From the NCBI GenBank assembly GCA_902592715.1, contig CACJFS010000006.1, positions 1 to 64,000 on the forward strand: a DNA stretch of 64,000 nt. Reading direction: 5' to 3'. The position numbers and the translations under genes are program-made. The DNA comes from an uncultured Pelagibacteraceae bacterium. GTDB lineage: Bacteria; Pseudomonadota; Alphaproteobacteria; Pelagibacterales; Pelagibacteraceae. The notes under the pieces are model-generated. The model searched no databases. It was not told the origin of the DNA and was given only the letters and a program-made list of their open reading frames with translations. Shown in pieces: positions 47,653 through 59,700 of this stretch (its first letter is position 1; each line of letters starts with the position of its first letter).

Positions 47653-49725
47653 TTAAATTACTGCTTGCTTAATTGAAAGTTTTACTTTTCCTCTGTCAAA
47701 TCCAATAACTTTTACTTTAACTTCGTCACCTTCTTTGACAACATCTGTTACTTTCGCAACTCTTTTATCTGCAAGCTCAGAAATATGAACTAATCCATCT
47801 TGTTTGCCTAAGAAATTTACAAAAGCCCCAAACTCCATAATTTTCATAACTTTTCCGTTATAAATTTTATTTAATTCAGCCTTTGCAGTTATGTCTTTGA
47901 TCATTTGCATTGCAATGTTTCTGGACTCTTCATCTGGAGCGGCTACTGTTACTACACCTTCATCGTTAACATCAACTTTAGCACCAGATTTTTCAACAAT
48001 CTCTCTGATTGTTGCACCACCTTTTCCAATTACAGCTGCGATATCTTTTTTATCAACAGTAACTTGTTCCATTTTTGGAGTGTGTTTTCCAACATCAGCT
48101 CTGGACTTACTTAAAGCTTTATTCATTTCACCAAGTATGTGAATTCTTCCATCTTTAGCTTGTTTTAAAGCCTGTTCCATTATTTCAAATGTAATACCTG
48201 TAATTTTAATATCCATTTGTAATGATGTAATACCATCTTTAGTTCCAGCAACTTTAAAGTCCATATCACCTAAATGATCTTCATCACCTAAAATGTCAGA
48301 TAGAACACTAAATTCATCGCCCTCTTTAATTAAACCCATGGCAATACCTGCAACTGGCTCTTTTATTGGAACACCTGCATCCATAAGTGCAAGAGATGCT
48401 CCACAAACAGACGCCATTGAAGAAGATCCATTAGACTCTGTTATCTCTGACACAATTCTAAAAGTGTATGGGAACGTTTCTTTTGAAGGTAATGAAGAAT
48501 TAATTGCTCTCCATGCTAATTTTCCATGACCAACTTCTCTTCTACCGGTTCCAATTCTCCCAGTTTCACCAACTGAAAAAGGAGGAAAGTTATAATGAAG
48601 CATAAATCTTTCTCTATGTTGTCCATCTAAACTTTCTAAACGTTGTTCATCATCAGAAGTTCCTAGAGTGGTAACTACAATTGCCTGTGTTTCTCCTCTA
48701 GTAAATAATGCTGAACCATGCGCCCTTGGCAAAACTCCAACTTCACACATAATAGGCCTTACTTCTTCTAGTCCTCTTCCATCAATACGATTTTTATTTT
48801 TTAAAATGTCAGTTCTTACTATAGATTTTTCTAAATTTTTAAGCTGTGAGTTTACATCTAGGTCTGAGTAATCCTCATTTTCTTCGTAAAGCTTTTTTGC
48901 TTTCTCAGTAATATCAGAAATTTGATTAGATCTATCTTGTTTATCTCTTGTAGAAAAAGCTTTCTTTAAATCTTCAGTAAATTCGTCTGCTAATTTCTTT
49001 TTTATCTCTGAAAGATCTTTTTCTTCAACAATCCATTCGGGTTTTCTACATTCTTTTGCAAGCTCCTCGATCATTTCTATTATTGGAACAAATCCTTCAT
49101 GCCCAAATTTCACTGCCTTCAGCATTTCTTCTTCTGTAAGACCATTTGCCTCTGATTCAACCATTAAAACTGCATCTTTAGTTCCTGCTACAACAAGATC
49201 CAATTTAGAATTTTCTAATTCTTTTTTAGATGGGTTAAGTACGTATTTTCCTTCAATAAAGCCAACTCTAGAAGCTCCAACAGGACCCATAAATGGCATT
49301 CCTGAGATAGCTAAAGCTGCTGATGAAGCGGTAATTGCTAAAATATCTGGTTGATTTTCAGAATCGTATGAAATTACTGTTGGTAACAACTGTACTTCAT
49401 TTTTAAATGCATCTGGAAATAAAGGTCTAATTGGTCTATCAATTAATCTTGAGATTAATGTTTCACTTTCAGTTGGTCTAGCCTCTCTTTTAAAATATCC
49501 ACCAGGAATTTTTCCACCAGCATAATACTTTTCTTGGTAATTGACTGATAAAGGAAAATAATCCATATCCGGATTTACTTTTTTTGCACCAACAACAGTA
49601 GCTAAAATTACTGTTTCTCCACATTGAGCTATTATCGCTCCATCTGCTTGCCTTGCTACTTTTCCTGTTTCTAAACTTATTTTTTTTCCACTAACTTCAA
49701 TCTCTTTTTTTACTACTTTAAACAT
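47653..49725 (-). CDS. pnp: Polynucleotide phosphorylase
   Basis: [31 protein letters not shown] ([12 protein letters not shown]) and S1 domains. Confidence 0.98.
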   Translation of the reverse strand: MFKVVKKEIEVSGKKISLETGKVARQADGAIIAQCGETVILATVVGAKKVNPDMDYFPLSVNYQEKYYAGGKIPGGYFKREARPTESETLISRLIDRPIRPLFPDAFKNEVQLLPTVISYDSENQPDILAITASSAALAISGMPFMGPVGASRVGFIEGKYVLNPSKKELENSKLDLVVAGTKDAVLMVESEANGLTEEEMLKAVKFGHEGFVPIIEMIEELAKECRKPEWIVEEKDLSEIKKKLADEFTEDLKKAFSTRDKQDRSNQISDITEKAKKLYEENEDYSDLDVNSQLKNLEKSIVRTDILKNKNRIDGRGLEEVRPIMCEVGVLPRAHGSALFTRGETQAIVVTTLGTSDDEQRLESLDGQHRERFMLHYNFPPFSVGETGRIGTGRREVGHGKLAWRAINSSLPSKETFPYTFRIVSEITESNGSSSMASVCGASLALMDAGVPIKEPVAGIAMGLIKEGDEFSVLSDILGDEDHLGDMDFKVAGTKDGITSLQMDIKITGITFEIMEQALKQAKDGRIHILGEMNKALSKSRADVGKHTPKMEQVTVDKKDIAAVIGKGGATIREIVEKSGAKVDVNDEGVVTVAAPDEESRNIAMQMIKDITAKAELNKIYNGKVMKIMEFGAFVNFLGKQDGLVHISELADKRVAKVTDVVKEGDEVKVKVIGFDRGKVKLSIKQAVI

Positions 49726-49974
49726 TTACTTCCTTAAATTTAATTTTGTTAATACTGCTTTGTAAGACTCCATATTATTTTTCTTTAAGTAGTCTAATAA
49801 TTTTTTTCTTCTATTTACTGCTCTCAAAAGACCAACCGAAGAATGTTTGTCCTTTTTGAATTGTTTTATGTGTTTAGATAGACTCTCAATTTTTCCAGTC
49901 AATTGAGCAATCTGAACCTCAGAAGATCCAGTATCTTTGTCATGAATTTGAAGTTCTTTTACTTTTTCTTTCAT
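49726..49974 (-). CDS. rpsO: 30S ribosomal protein S15
   Basis: HDKDTGSSEVQIAQLTGKIESLSKHIKQFKKDKHSSVGLL. Confidence 0.97.
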   Translation of the reverse strand: MKEKVKELQIHDKDTGSSEVQIAQLTGKIESLSKHIKQFKKDKHSSVGLLRAVNRRKKLLDYLKKNNMESYKAVLTKLNLRK

Positions 49975-49982
49975 TTTTTCCC

Positions 49983-50348
49983 TTATTTATTTGTTTGTTT
50001 AATTAAATTTTCTATTTTTTCTGCATAATCAAAAGAATCATCTTTCACAAAAAAAAGTTTTGGTAAAAATTTCATTATAATTTTTTTTGATAAAACTTTT
50101 CTGATCATAAATGATGATATTTTTAATTTTTCTATAATTTCCTCTGAATTTTTTCCTCCTAAAGGCATTACAAATATTTTTGCAGTTTTTAAATCTGGTG
50201 ACATCCTAACTTCTGTAACAGTAATTTCTTTTGTAGATAAGTTTGGTATTTTTGCTTCATCTCTTATAAAGAGCGTGCCCAAAGCTTGCTTTATCATTTC
50301 ACCAACTCTTAGTTGTCGTTGTGTTATAGGTTTCCCTAAATGTTTCAT
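49983..50348 (-). CDS. rbfA: Ribosome-binding factor A
   Basis: TQRQLRVGEMIKQAL, VRMSPDLKTAKIFVMPLG. Confidence 0.94.
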   Translation of the reverse strand: MKHLGKPITQRQLRVGEMIKQALGTLFIRDEAKIPNLSTKEITVTEVRMSPDLKTAKIFVMPLGGKNSEEIIEKLKISSFMIRKVLSKKIIMKFLPKLFFVKDDSFDYAEKIENLIKQTNK

Positions 50349-52565
50349 TTAAATTGTTCTCTCGGTTATTGTTGAATTATAAACTTCTATAATGTCTTTT
50401 TTTTGATAATCGGCAAAGTCTTTCAGAGTGATCCCACATTCCAAACCAGCAGAAACCTGCTTTGTTTGGTCTTTTTCTCTAAAAATTGAACCGATTTTTC
50501 CATTAAATATTATTGCCCCATCTCTTATAACCCTTGCACTAGAGTTCTGAGTTATTTCTCCCTCAACTACTTTAGATCCAGCAACTTTACCAACTTTCGA
50601 AACTTTAAAAATTTCAAGAATTTCTGCACTTCCAATTATTTTTTCCTCTACGTCTGGGGATAACAAACCTCCCATCTTTCCTTTTATAAAGTCTAAAACT
50701 TCATAAATTATATTGTAGGAAGAAATTGAAATCTTTTCTTGTTCGGCTCTTTTTTTTGCTTCCTTGCTTGGTTTAACGTTAAATGCAATTATCACTGCAT
50801 TTGAGGCTTTTGCCAAAGTTACATCAGTTTCAGTTACCATTCCTATATCTGATAGAAGTATTTTTGGTTTAACTTCATCATGTTTAATTTGATCAATAGC
50901 ATTTTTGATTGCTTCTGACGAACCATGAACATCTGACTTAATTATTATATTTAATTCTTCTGAGGCTGAATTTTGAAAAGCTGAGTCTTGTGTAACAAAT
51001 GTAAGTGGGATTTTGTCATCTTTAGCTTCTTGTACTCTAGCCTCACATAAAGATTTAGCCTCTTTTTCATTAGGCAAAACAATAAAATCATCACCTGATT
51101 TAGCAGCACCATTTATTCCAATTATTTCAACTGGAGTAGCTGGTTCTGCAATATCAATATTTTTACCTTGATCATTTATTATTGCTCTTACTTTTCCCCA
51201 TTTTAATCCACTCACAAAGTAATCCCCTTTTTTTAAAGTGCCTGCGGTTATGACAATATTTGCAACTGGACCTCTTCCAATATCTATTTTTGACTCTAAA
51301 ACTATTCCTTTTGCATTTGTTTCAAAATCTGTTTTCAAATCTAATAGTTCTGCTTGTAATAAAACAGACTCTACTAACTTATCTAAATTATTTTTAGTTT
51401 TTGTTGAGATCTCTACCATCAAAGTATCACCTGATAAATCTTCAGCTATTAATTCATATTCTAAAAGTTGATTTTTTATTTTTTGTGGGTCTGCTTCAGG
51501 TAAATCACATTTATTTATAGCCACAACTATCGGAACCTTTGCGGCTTTAGCATGCTTTATTGACTCTATTGTTTGTGGTTTAACACCATCATCTGCAGCA
51601 ACAACTAATATTACTATATCTGTCAGCCTAGAACCTCTGGCTCTCATCTCAGTAAAAGCTGCATGACCAGGTGTATCTATAAATGTAATTTTATCATTTT
51701 CATGCTTTATCTGATAAGCACCTATGTGCTGAGTAATACCTCCAAATTCTCCAGAAACTACGTTTGCTTCTCTTAATACATCCAAAACTGAAGTTTTTCC
51801 ATGATCAACATGACCCATTACTGTAACAATGGGGGCCCTGTTTTTTAAATTTTCTGATTTGATCTCTTTTATTTTTTCAATTATGTCTTCGGCCTTTTTC
51901 TCTCTTATAGGATTATGCCCAAATTCTTTAACTAAATATTCTGCTGTATCAGCATCAATTGTGTTATTTATAGTTACTGTTACCCCCATACCAAGCAAGT
52001 GTTTAATAATACTACTAGACTGCTCTGCCATTCTATTAGCTAGCTCTTTGATTGTTATTATCTCTGGAAGGTTTACTTCTCTTTTAATTTGCTTAAAGTT
52101 ATCATTGGTATCAGACTGACTTAAACTTCTATTTTCTTTTTGTTTGGCTCTTTTTAGAGATGCCAAACTTCTTGATTTGGTCTCCGAATGATCATCACTC
52201 AGAGCCCTTGAAATTGTTAGCTTTAATTCCCTTCTTTTACCAACATTTTTATTTGATTTGTTTTCTTTTTGAGGTGTTTCGCCCTTTAGTCTTCTAGTAG
52301 CTCTTTGCTCAGCTAATTTTCTTTTTTCAAAGTCCGTAGAAGGCTGTGGAGATGGTCTAATAAAATTATTAGGTTTTGAGGAAGTATTGTTGCTTGTTTT
52401 ATAATTATTATTATTTTGTCTTAAAAATTGAGGCTTTCCTACAAACTTCGGATTTTTTTTCTCAATAACAACAGTATTTTTTGATTTTGATTTAGCTTGT
52501 TCTATACTGCTAAAAGCTTTTTTTGAACTTCCAACAATTGATAACTTTAATTTTTTTTTCTCCAT
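50349..52565 (-). CDS. infB: Translation initiation factor IF-2
   Basis: VTVMGHVDHGKTSVLD, ITFIDTPGHAAF, AINKCDLPEAD. Confidence 0.98.
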   Translation of the reverse strand: MEKKKLKLSIVGSSKKAFSSIEQAKSKSKNTVVIEKKNPKFVGKPQFLRQNNNNYKTSNNTSSKPNNFIRPSPQPSTDFEKRKLAEQRATRRLKGETPQKENKSNKNVGKRRELKLTISRALSDDHSETKSRSLASLKRAKQKENRSLSQSDTNDNFKQIKREVNLPEIITIKELANRMAEQSSSIIKHLLGMGVTVTINNTIDADTAEYLVKEFGHNPIREKKAEDIIEKIKEIKSENLKNRAPIVTVMGHVDHGKTSVLDVLREANVVSGEFGGITQHIGAYQIKHENDKITFIDTPGHAAFTEMRARGSRLTDIVILVVAADDGVKPQTIESIKHAKAAKVPIVVAINKCDLPEADPQKIKNQLLEYELIAEDLSGDTLMVEISTKTKNNLDKLVESVLLQAELLDLKTDFETNAKGIVLESKIDIGRGPVANIVITAGTLKKGDYFVSGLKWGKVRAIINDQGKNIDIAEPATPVEIIGINGAAKSGDDFIVLPNEKEAKSLCEARVQEAKDDKIPLTFVTQDSAFQNSASEELNIIIKSDVHGSSEAIKNAIDQIKHDEVKPKILLSDIGMVTETDVTLAKASNAVIIAFNVKPSKEAKKRAEQEKISISSYNIIYEVLDFIKGKMGGLLSPDVEEKIIGSAEILEIFKVSKVGKVAGSKVVEGEITQNSSARVIRDGAIIFNGKIGSIFREKDQTKQVSAGLECGITLKDFADYQKKDIIEVYNSTITERTI

Positions 52566-52575
52566 TTATCATCTC

Positions 52576-54129
52576 TCAATCTTTGTACGCTTTATCTCGC
52601 GCTGACATAATTAAATTATCAGCTTCTTGCTTTGATAGAGCAAAATCTTCTAAGTATCCTCTAATTTTTACTTTTTCACCTTTTATTACATCAAATGTAC
52701 CAGTAAGTTCATCTGATGCTAAATCCGCTAGATCTGTTAAAGATAAAACCTTCTGTTCTCCTAATGTAACTAGCATACCTGGAGTAAGTCCTTCATGATT
52801 AATTAAATCATTTTCTAAGCCTAGATCTTTTATTCTTTTTGAAATTTCTTCTTGATCTTTTTCATAAAATTCTTTTGCTCTTTCAATCAATTCTTTTGCA
52901 GTATCCTCTTCAATACCTTCGATTTTAGTAAGAGCATCAGATGAACTATCTTTTATATCATCTATTGATGAAAATCCTTCAGCTACCAATAATTGTCCTA
53001 GAGTTTCATCTAGTTCAAGGTTTTTAACAATATTATCAGTTTTTTCTTTAAATTCTAGTTGTCTTCTTTCAGAGTCCTCTTGCTCTGTCATTATATTAAT
53101 TTCGTAGTTTAATAATTTAGTAGCTAATCGTACGTTCTGCCCTCTTCTTCCAATAGCTTTACTTAAATTATCCTCAGTTAATATTACATCTAGTTTCTTG
53201 GCTTCATTATCTACATTTACTCGCTGCACCTCAGCAGGAGACAACGCATTAGCAACTACCACTGCCGTATCCTCTGACCAATTTACAATATCAATTTTTT
53301 CACCTTGAAGTTCATTTACTACTGCTTGGACTCTACTCCCTCTCATTCCCACACATGCTCCGACAGGGTCTAAAGAAGTATCTATCGCTCTAACACATAT
53401 TTTTGCTCTACTTCCAGGGTCTCTTGCTGATGATTTGATTTCAATTAATCCATCGTATATTTCTGGAACCTCTTGAATAAATAATTTATCCATAAATTTT
53501 GGGTGCGCTCTTGATAAAAAAATCTGCTGTCCTCTTGGCTCTCTTCTTACATCTAGGCAATAGGCTTTAACTCTATCACCAGCTTTAATATTTTCTCTTG
53601 GAATCATTTCGTTTTTTTGAATTATTGCTTCGGTTCTTCCTAAGTCAACAATTACATTTCCAAACTCTAACCTTTTTACTATTCCACTTAAAATTGTATC
53701 TTTTTTATCAATAAAATCATTGTACTGTCTTTCTCTTTCTGCCTCTCTTACGTTAAAACTTATAACTTGTTTTGCAGTTTGAGCTGCTATTCTTCCAAAA
53801 TCAAAAGATGGCAAAGGTTGTAGAACTTCATCACCAATTTTTTTGTCTTTGTTAGATTGATTTAATTTTACTGCATTTTCTAATGTGATTTCTATGTTCG
53901 CATTTTCAGGATTTTCGACTATTAATAACTTTCTAAATATTTCTATATCTCCATTATCTCTATCAATCTCAACTTTTATCTCATTTTCTTGCCCGAATTT
54001 TGATTTTGCGGCTTTAGCAATACCTGTTTCCATTGATCCTATAATAAGTTCTTTATCAATAGATTTCTCCAATGCTACTGCCTCAGCAATTCTTAATAAT
54101 TCTAATTTATCAGCTCTTCTATTTAACAT
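52576..54129 (-). CDS. nusA: Transcription termination/antitermination factor NusA
   Basis: S1/KH domains (ARDPGSRAKICVRAIDTSLDPVGACVGMRGSRVQAVVNELQGEKID); start set at ATG 54129 because the listed 54165 start lies inside the metK terminator. Confidence 0.96.
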   Translation of the reverse strand: MLNRRADKLELLRIAEAVALEKSIDKELIIGSMETGIAKAAKSKFGQENEIKVEIDRDNGDIEIFRKLLIVENPENANIEITLENAVKLNQSNKDKKIGDEVLQPLPSFDFGRIAAQTAKQVISFNVREAERERQYNDFIDKKDTILSGIVKRLEFGNVIVDLGRTEAIIQKNEMIPRENIKAGDRVKAYCLDVRREPRGQQIFLSRAHPKFMDKLFIQEVPEIYDGLIEIKSSARDPGSRAKICVRAIDTSLDPVGACVGMRGSRVQAVVNELQGEKIDIVNWSEDTAVVVANALSPAEVQRVNVDNEAKKLDVILTEDNLSKAIGRRGQNVRLATKLLNYEINIMTEQEDSERRQLEFKEKTDNIVKNLELDETLGQLLVAEGFSSIDDIKDSSSDALTKIEGIEEDTAKELIERAKEFYEKDQEEISKRIKDLGLENDLINHEGLTPGMLVTLGEQKVLSLTDLADLASDELTGTFDVIKGEKVKIRGYLEDFALSKQEADNLIMSARDKAYKD

Positions 54130-54145
54130 AATTTTATTAGCAAAA

Positions 54146-54169
54146 AAAAATGGGCCTAAGCCCATTTTT
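54146..54169 (-). terminator. Intrinsic terminator downstream of metK
   Basis: Minus strand AAAAATGGGC-TTAG-GCCCATTTTT followed by further T. Confidence 0.9.
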
Positions 54170-54225
54170 GAATTTTCAACAATGTGTTTGGAATATAGTT
54201 ATTTTGAGTTAGTTTTCAACAATAT

Positions 54226-55389
54226 TTACTTGCTAAAAACATCTGATTTGTCTGTTTTTTCCCATGAAAATGAACCATCACTCTCCGGAATTCTTCCAAA
54301 ATGCCCATAAGCTGCAGTTTTTTCATATATTGGTTTGTTTAAACTAAGCATTTCTCTAATTCCTCTAGGGCTTAAATCAAAATTTTCATTAATAAGTTTT
54401 TCAACATGCATGTTTTTTTCTTCATCATTGTCAAACAAATCAACGTAAATTGATAGTGGTTTAGATACACCAATTGCATAAGCTAATTGAATTAAACATT
54501 TATCAGCAATTTTAGATGCAACAACATTTTTAGCTAAATATCTTGATGCATATGCTGCTGATCTATCCACTTTTGTTGGATCTTTTCCTGAAAATGCTCC
54601 ACCTCCATGAGGTGCAGCTCCTCCATATGTGTCTACAATAATCTTCCTGCCCGTTAAACCACTATCCCCATCTGGACCTCCAATTACAAAATTTCCAGTA
54701 GGATTGATGTATATCTCCTTTTCATCAAGACTTCCTAATAAGTTTTTAGGTATAGATCTTTCTATGTAAGGCATACAAAGTTCTTTAACTTGAGCCAAGT
54801 TAACATCTTTAGAATGTTGTGTAGAAATTACAACTGATGTTACAGCTGCTGGCATACCGTCTTTGTATTCAATGGTAATTTGACTTTTTGAGTCTGGTTC
54901 AATTCCATTCAACTTTCCTGATTTTCTGTCTTCGGCCATTAGTCTTAAGATTTTGTGTGAATAATGAATTGGAGCTGGCATTAACACATCTGTTTCATTG
55001 CATGCATATCCAAACATAATTCCCTGGTCTCCAGCACCTTCATCTTTATTACCTGCAGAGTCTACTCCCATTGCAATATCAGCTGACTGAGAGTGTAAAT
55101 GTGTTTCGATTTTAGTTTGATCTCTCCAAGAAAAGCCATCTTGGTCATAGCCAATATCTTTAATACAATCTCTAACTTTAGAAATTAATTCATCTTCTTT
55201 AAGCTCTGGACCTCTTACCTCTCCTGCCAATACAACTTTATTCGTTGTTGTTAAAGTTTCACAAGCAACTCTTGCTTGAGGTTCGGAAGCTAAAAAACTA
55301 TCAACAACCATATCTGAAATTCTGTCACAAACTTTGTCTGGGTGTCCTTCTGACACTGATTCACTAGTAAATAAAAAATTTTTCTTCAT
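54226..55389 (-). CDS. metK: S-adenosylmethionine synthetase
   Basis: [51 protein letters not shown]. Confidence 0.98.
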   Translation of the reverse strand: MKKNFLFTSESVSEGHPDKVCDRISDMVVDSFLASEPQARVACETLTTTNKVVLAGEVRGPELKEDELISKVRDCIKDIGYDQDGFSWRDQTKIETHLHSQSADIAMGVDSAGNKDEGAGDQGIMFGYACNETDVLMPAPIHYSHKILRLMAEDRKSGKLNGIEPDSKSQITIEYKDGMPAAVTSVVISTQHSKDVNLAQVKELCMPYIERSIPKNLLGSLDEKEIYINPTGNFVIGGPDGDSGLTGRKIIVDTYGGAAPHGGGAFSGKDPTKVDRSAAYASRYLAKNVVASKIADKCLIQLAYAIGVSKPLSIYVDLFDNDEEKNMHVEKLINENFDLSPRGIREMLSLNKPIYEKTAAYGHFGRIPESDGSFSWEKTDKSDVFSK

Positions 55390-56912
55390 TAATTCCCCCG
55401 TTTTTTAAAAAAAAAAATTAAACTAATATAAATAGATAGAAAATAAAAGAAGATCTTATTGCCATAAGAACTAAAAATAGTTTTATTGGACTGTTTAAAA
55501 GAGTTAATTTCAATAAATCCCTTATCAGTTGATAAAATTAGTTCTAATTGCTGACCTTTTGCATTAATAAAGGCTGAAATTCCATTGTTTGCAGACCGAA
55601 TAACAGGCTTACCTTCTTCAATTGACCTGAAAATTGAGTGTGAAAAATGCTGATGTGGACCGATTGAGTCACCAAACCATCCATCCTCAGATATATTTAA
55701 AATAAAATCATAATTTTGATTACTTTTATTTATTTGACCAGAATAAATGATTTCATAACAAATAAGTGGAATAAATTTAAAATTGTTCAAACTAAGAGGA
55801 GGCCTAGAGTTATCTGGAGAAAAAGACTGATATCCTTGAGTAATTTTTTTGAAACCCAAATTACTTAATATTTTTTCAAAAGGTAAAAACTCTCCAAATG
55901 GTACTAATTTATTTTTGGAATATTTTCCCAAAACATTAAGCTCACTATTTAGTAATAGCAGAGAATTATAAACCTTTTTATTTTCATAAATATTCATACC
56001 CAAAATAATCTTATCTTTTTTAGAAAAATTTCCTAAAAAAAGATCTTTATACTTTTTAAGTTCCTCAAAATGAATACTTGAGAAAATTCCCTCAGGCAAA
56101 ACAAACAATGTTCCATTTGACGATGCTGGTTCAGAAATATCAATTAATTCTGAGATAAATTCACTAGGATTTTCATTTTGAAAATACCTATTAATATTTA
56201 TTTTTGGAGAGATTATTTTAATAGTAAATCCTAAATCCTCCGTCTCAGCTAATTCAAATTTTTTTAAATTTGAATATCCCCAAAAATAATTAGTAAAAAT
56301 AAATAGTAATGAAAAAGTAAATATACTTATTTTTATTTTTTTTTTTAAATTAAAAAATAAAATTGCTGGCAATAAATAAAGTAAAATAACTATTGAGTTA
56401 AAAGCATAAGTTCCTGTTAAAGAAAGTAATTGAATGAATTCTAAATTGTTTACAAAACTAAAAGCAATTAAGTTCCATGGAAATCCACCAAATATAAAAC
56501 TTCTAATATACTCAAATATAGACAAAGAAGTAGTAAAGATTAAAATTGATAAAAAGTTTTTTTTTGGCTTTAAAAGAGAAAAAATTAAAGTTGAGGTACC
56601 ATAAAATAAACCTAAAAATAACGGTATTAAAATTAATGCAAACGGAATCAAAGGTTTAAAAATATCTTCGAAAGTAAGTGAATTGGTTATCCAATATAAA
56701 TTAGAAATGAAATAACCAAAACCAAACATCCATCCGATATTAAAAGATATAAATTTATCTTTTGAATAAAATAGTAAACTCCAAAAAAAAAATGAGTATG
56801 AAAAAAAATTTACATAAAATAGATTATAAGGTGGAAGACTAAATGAGGATATTATACCTAGTGAAAATATAAATGAGTATAATAAAAATTTATTTTTATA
56901 TAATAAAGTCAA
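55389..56912 (-). CDS. lnt: Apolipoprotein N-acyltransferase
   Basis: Multi-TM N-terminus plus nitrilase-like domain ([48 protein letters not shown]). Confidence 0.95.
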   Translation of the reverse strand: MTLLYKNKFLLYSFIFSLGIISSFSLPPYNLFYVNFFSYSFFFWSLLFYSKDKFISFNIGWMFGFGYFISNLYWITNSLTFEDIFKPLIPFALILIPLFLGLFYGTSTLIFSLLKPKKNFLSILIFTTSLSIFEYIRSFIFGGFPWNLIAFSFVNNLEFIQLLSLTGTYAFNSIVILLYLLPAILFFNLKKKIKISIFTFSLLFIFTNYFWGYSNLKKFELAETEDLGFTIKIISPKININRYFQNENPSEFISELIDISEPASSNGTLFVLPEGIFSSIHFEELKKYKDLFLGNFSKKDKIILGMNIYENKKVYNSLLLLNSELNVLGKYSKNKLVPFGEFLPFEKILSNLGFKKITQGYQSFSPDNSRPPLSLNNFKFIPLICYEIIYSGQINKSNQNYDFILNISEDGWFGDSIGPHQHFSHSIFRSIEEGKPVIRSANNGISAFINAKGQQLELILSTDKGFIEINSFKQSNKTIFSSYGNKIFFYFLSIYISLIFFFKKRGN

Positions 56913-57355
56913 TTTACTTTATGAAAATATTTCAATATTAGTTTTTCTTTTCTAAGCATAGTTTTAAAATCGTTAAATTTTTTATGATCATAACCAATTA
57001 AATGTAGATATCCATGTATCCATAATTTATCAAACTCCAAAAAAAAATTAGTTTTTTTTGCTCTTTTTTTTATAATTTCATAACTAATTGCTATATCACC
57101 TACGTACAGATTTTTTTTTTCTTTAATTTGCATAGGAAAAGACAAAACATCAGTAGTTTTATTTTTTTTTCTGAATTTAAAATTTAAGCGTTTTATTTCT
57201 TTATTGTTAGATAAAAGTACAGAAAATTCATGATTTTTGCTTTTAAATAAAGGTGATCTAGATAAAATTTTAAGCCTTTTGTTTAAATATTCATTCGGTT
57301 TTTTTATAATTCTTTTCCAACTTGAATAGCCTGATATTACATTCGCCTTTATCAT
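56909..57355 (-). CDS. ybeY: Endoribonuclease YbeY
   Basis: NKTTDVLSFPMQ-like motif and HGYLHLIGYDH. Confidence 0.94.
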   Translation of the reverse strand: MIKANVISGYSSWKRIIKKPNEYLNKRLKILSRSPLFKSKNHEFSVLLSNNKEIKRLNFKFRKKNKTTDVLSFPMQIKEKKNLYVGDIAISYEIIKKRAKKTNFFLEFDKLWIHGYLHLIGYDHKKFNDFKTMLRKEKLILKYFHKVN

Positions 57356-58356
57356 CCAGAGCTTTGATCAGAATATGCCTTAACAATTTTAGATACAAGT
57401 GGGTGTCTAACCACATCTTTGTGGTCGAAATCAATTACAGAAATTTCTTTTAAGTGTCCTAGCAATTTTTTTGATCTTTGTAATCCTGAAAATGATTTGT
57501 TTGGTAAATCTATTTGAGTAGGGTCACCGTTAATAACTATTTTAGAATTTTCTCCTATTCTAGTTAAAAACATTTTGATTTGAGTATCTGTTGCATTTTG
57601 TGCCTCATCAAGAATTGCAAATGAATTTTTTAATGTTCTACCTCTCATGAATGCTAAAGGGGCTATTTCAATATCACCTACCTCTATTTTTTTTTGTATT
57701 TTTTCAAAATCTAATAAATCATACAAGGAATCGTATAATGGTCTTAGATATGGATCTACTTTCTCTTTCATATCTCCAGGTAAAAATCCAAGTCGTTCTC
57801 CAGCTTCAACTGCAGGTCTAGATAAAATAATTCTCTCTATTTTTTTATCTAGTAACATAGTTAGCGCTACAGCAACTGCTAAAAAAGTTTTACCTGTCCC
57901 AGCAGGCCCTGCTGAAATGATTATATCGGACTCCTTTAATGCTCTAACATAATCTTTCTGTTTTTCAGACCTTGGAATTACAGATTTTTTTGGAGTTTTA
58001 ACAATATATTCTATTTTTTTCTCAGAATTATTTTTTTCATCTATCATAAATTTATTTATTGAAGAAAATATATCTTTTTTTTCAACTGTTCCATTGTTTA
58101 AAAATTGTTCAGTCAAGAATTGTATAGCATTTTTAATTAAGTTATTCTTTTCTGGATCACTTTTTACAAGGATAGAATTTCCTCTTGAATATAAGCTAGT
58201 TTTTGTAATTTTCTCTAACTCTTTTAAGTTATTATTAAACTCACCTGCTACACCTAATAACAAATCATTATTTTGAAATATTATACTTAATGTATTATTT
58301 TCAGAATATACAAATTTTAATTCTGAAGTAATATTTTTAATTTTAGTATTATTCAA
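57352..58356 (-). CDS. PhoH-family ATPase
   Basis: ISAGPAGTGKTFLAVAVAL, FAILDEAQNATDTQIKMFLTRIG. Confidence 0.95.
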   Translation of the reverse strand: MNNTKIKNITSELKFVYSENNTLSIIFQNNDLLLGVAGEFNNNLKELEKITKTSLYSRGNSILVKSDPEKNNLIKNAIQFLTEQFLNNGTVEKKDIFSSINKFMIDEKNNSEKKIEYIVKTPKKSVIPRSEKQKDYVRALKESDIIISAGPAGTGKTFLAVAVALTMLLDKKIERIILSRPAVEAGERLGFLPGDMKEKVDPYLRPLYDSLYDLLDFEKIQKKIEVGDIEIAPLAFMRGRTLKNSFAILDEAQNATDTQIKMFLTRIGENSKIVINGDPTQIDLPNKSFSGLQRSKKLLGHLKEISVIDFDHKDVVRHPLVSKIVKAYSDQSSG

Positions 58357-58357
58357 T

Positions 58358-59692
58358 TCAGGCTGCTTTCATTTTTTTATTTACTAAACCAAATAGAGTA
58401 TTTTGGTTACTAGTTTGAATTTTTACTTTTACAATTTTACCAATATCACTCTCCACTCCATCAAAAATTACAGGTGAAATATATTTATTTCTTCCAAAAA
58501 ATTTGTTTTGTTTTTTCATTTTATTTTCAACAAGTACATCAACTATATCATTCTCCATTGATTGATTGATTTCTATTTGATTATTAAAAAGCTTCTCCTG
58601 AATTATTTTAAGTCGTTCTTTGGCTATATTTTTATTAATCATTTCTAATTTTGATGCTTTTGTCCCCGGTCTCGGACTAAAAATAAAGGAAAAAGAATTT
58701 ATAAATCTAATTTTTTTTAACAAGTTACAGGTATCATGAAAATCTTTTTCTGACTCTCCAGGATAACCAATAATAAAATCACTTGAAAATTCGATCTCTT
58801 TATTAATTTTTTTTAATTTTCCATAAACTTTTAAGTAATCGTCAACGGTATGTTTCCTATTCATTAATTTTAACATTCTATCAGAACCACTCTGAATTGG
58901 TAAATGAACAAAAGGCATTAATTTTTTATTAGAAGAATAACAATCAATTAAATCGTCAGTCATATCTCTCGGGTGTGAAGTTGTATATCTAATTCTCTCT
59001 AATTCTGAATATTGATTTAAATGATTTATTATGTGAGAGAGTCTAAATTCTTTAGAATTTTCTATATGTGAGTAAGCATTAACATTCTGTCCAAGTAATG
59101 TTATTTCTTTTGCACCGTTTTTAATCAATTGCTCTGCTTCAGCAATAATTTTATTGAATGGTCTTGAATACTCTGGCCCTCTTGTGTAAGGAACAACACA
59201 AAAATGGCAAAACTTATCACATCCTTCTTGAATAGTTAGGAAAGCAGATATTTTATTATTATTATTTTTAATTTTGTCGAAGTATCCAAATTTTGAAATC
59301 GTATCAAACTCTGTTTCTTCTTGTTTAGTATTAAATTCATGTTCTTTTAATAAGTCATTTATTTTATGATAAGCCTGAGGTCCTATAACGATATCAATAT
59401 AAGGCTCCCTTTTTAACATTTCTTCATTTTCTGCTTGAGCAACACATCCTGCAATAACCATAATTGGTTTTTTTTTATCTCTGTATAACTTTTTTACTCT
59501 ACCTATTTCATGATAGACTTTTTCTTTTGCTTTGTCCCTAATGTGACAAGTATTTAAAATATAGCATTCTGCATTCTCTTGGTTCTCTGTCTTCACAAAA
59601 CCTAACTTACTTACATTGTCATAAATTCTATTCGAGTCATATTCATTCATTTGACATCCAAATGTTTTAATGAATATATTCTTCTGTTTCAT
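58358..59692 (-). CDS. miaB: tRNA-2-methylthio-N6-dimethylallyladenosine synthase
   Basis: FIKTFGCQMNEYDS, radical-SAM CDKFCHFCVVPYTRG, TRAM domain. Confidence 0.97.
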   Translation of the reverse strand: MKQKNIFIKTFGCQMNEYDSNRIYDNVSKLGFVKTENQENAECYILNTCHIRDKAKEKVYHEIGRVKKLYRDKKKPIMVIAGCVAQAENEEMLKREPYIDIVIGPQAYHKINDLLKEHEFNTKQEETEFDTISKFGYFDKIKNNNNKISAFLTIQEGCDKFCHFCVVPYTRGPEYSRPFNKIIAEAEQLIKNGAKEITLLGQNVNAYSHIENSKEFRLSHIINHLNQYSELERIRYTTSHPRDMTDDLIDCYSSNKKLMPFVHLPIQSGSDRMLKLMNRKHTVDDYLKVYGKLKKINKEIEFSSDFIIGYPGESEKDFHDTCNLLKKIRFINSFSFIFSPRPGTKASKLEMINKNIAKERLKIIQEKLFNNQIEINQSMENDIVDVLVENKMKKQNKFFGRNKYISPVIFDGVESDIGKIVKVKIQTSNQNTLFGLVNKKMKAA

Positions 59693-59700
59693 AAGTTTAA

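Noticed and set aside
47891-48871. Plus-strand ORFs opposite pnp (47891, 47905, 48293, 48668)
   Set aside because: Antisense of conserved pnp; no independent support
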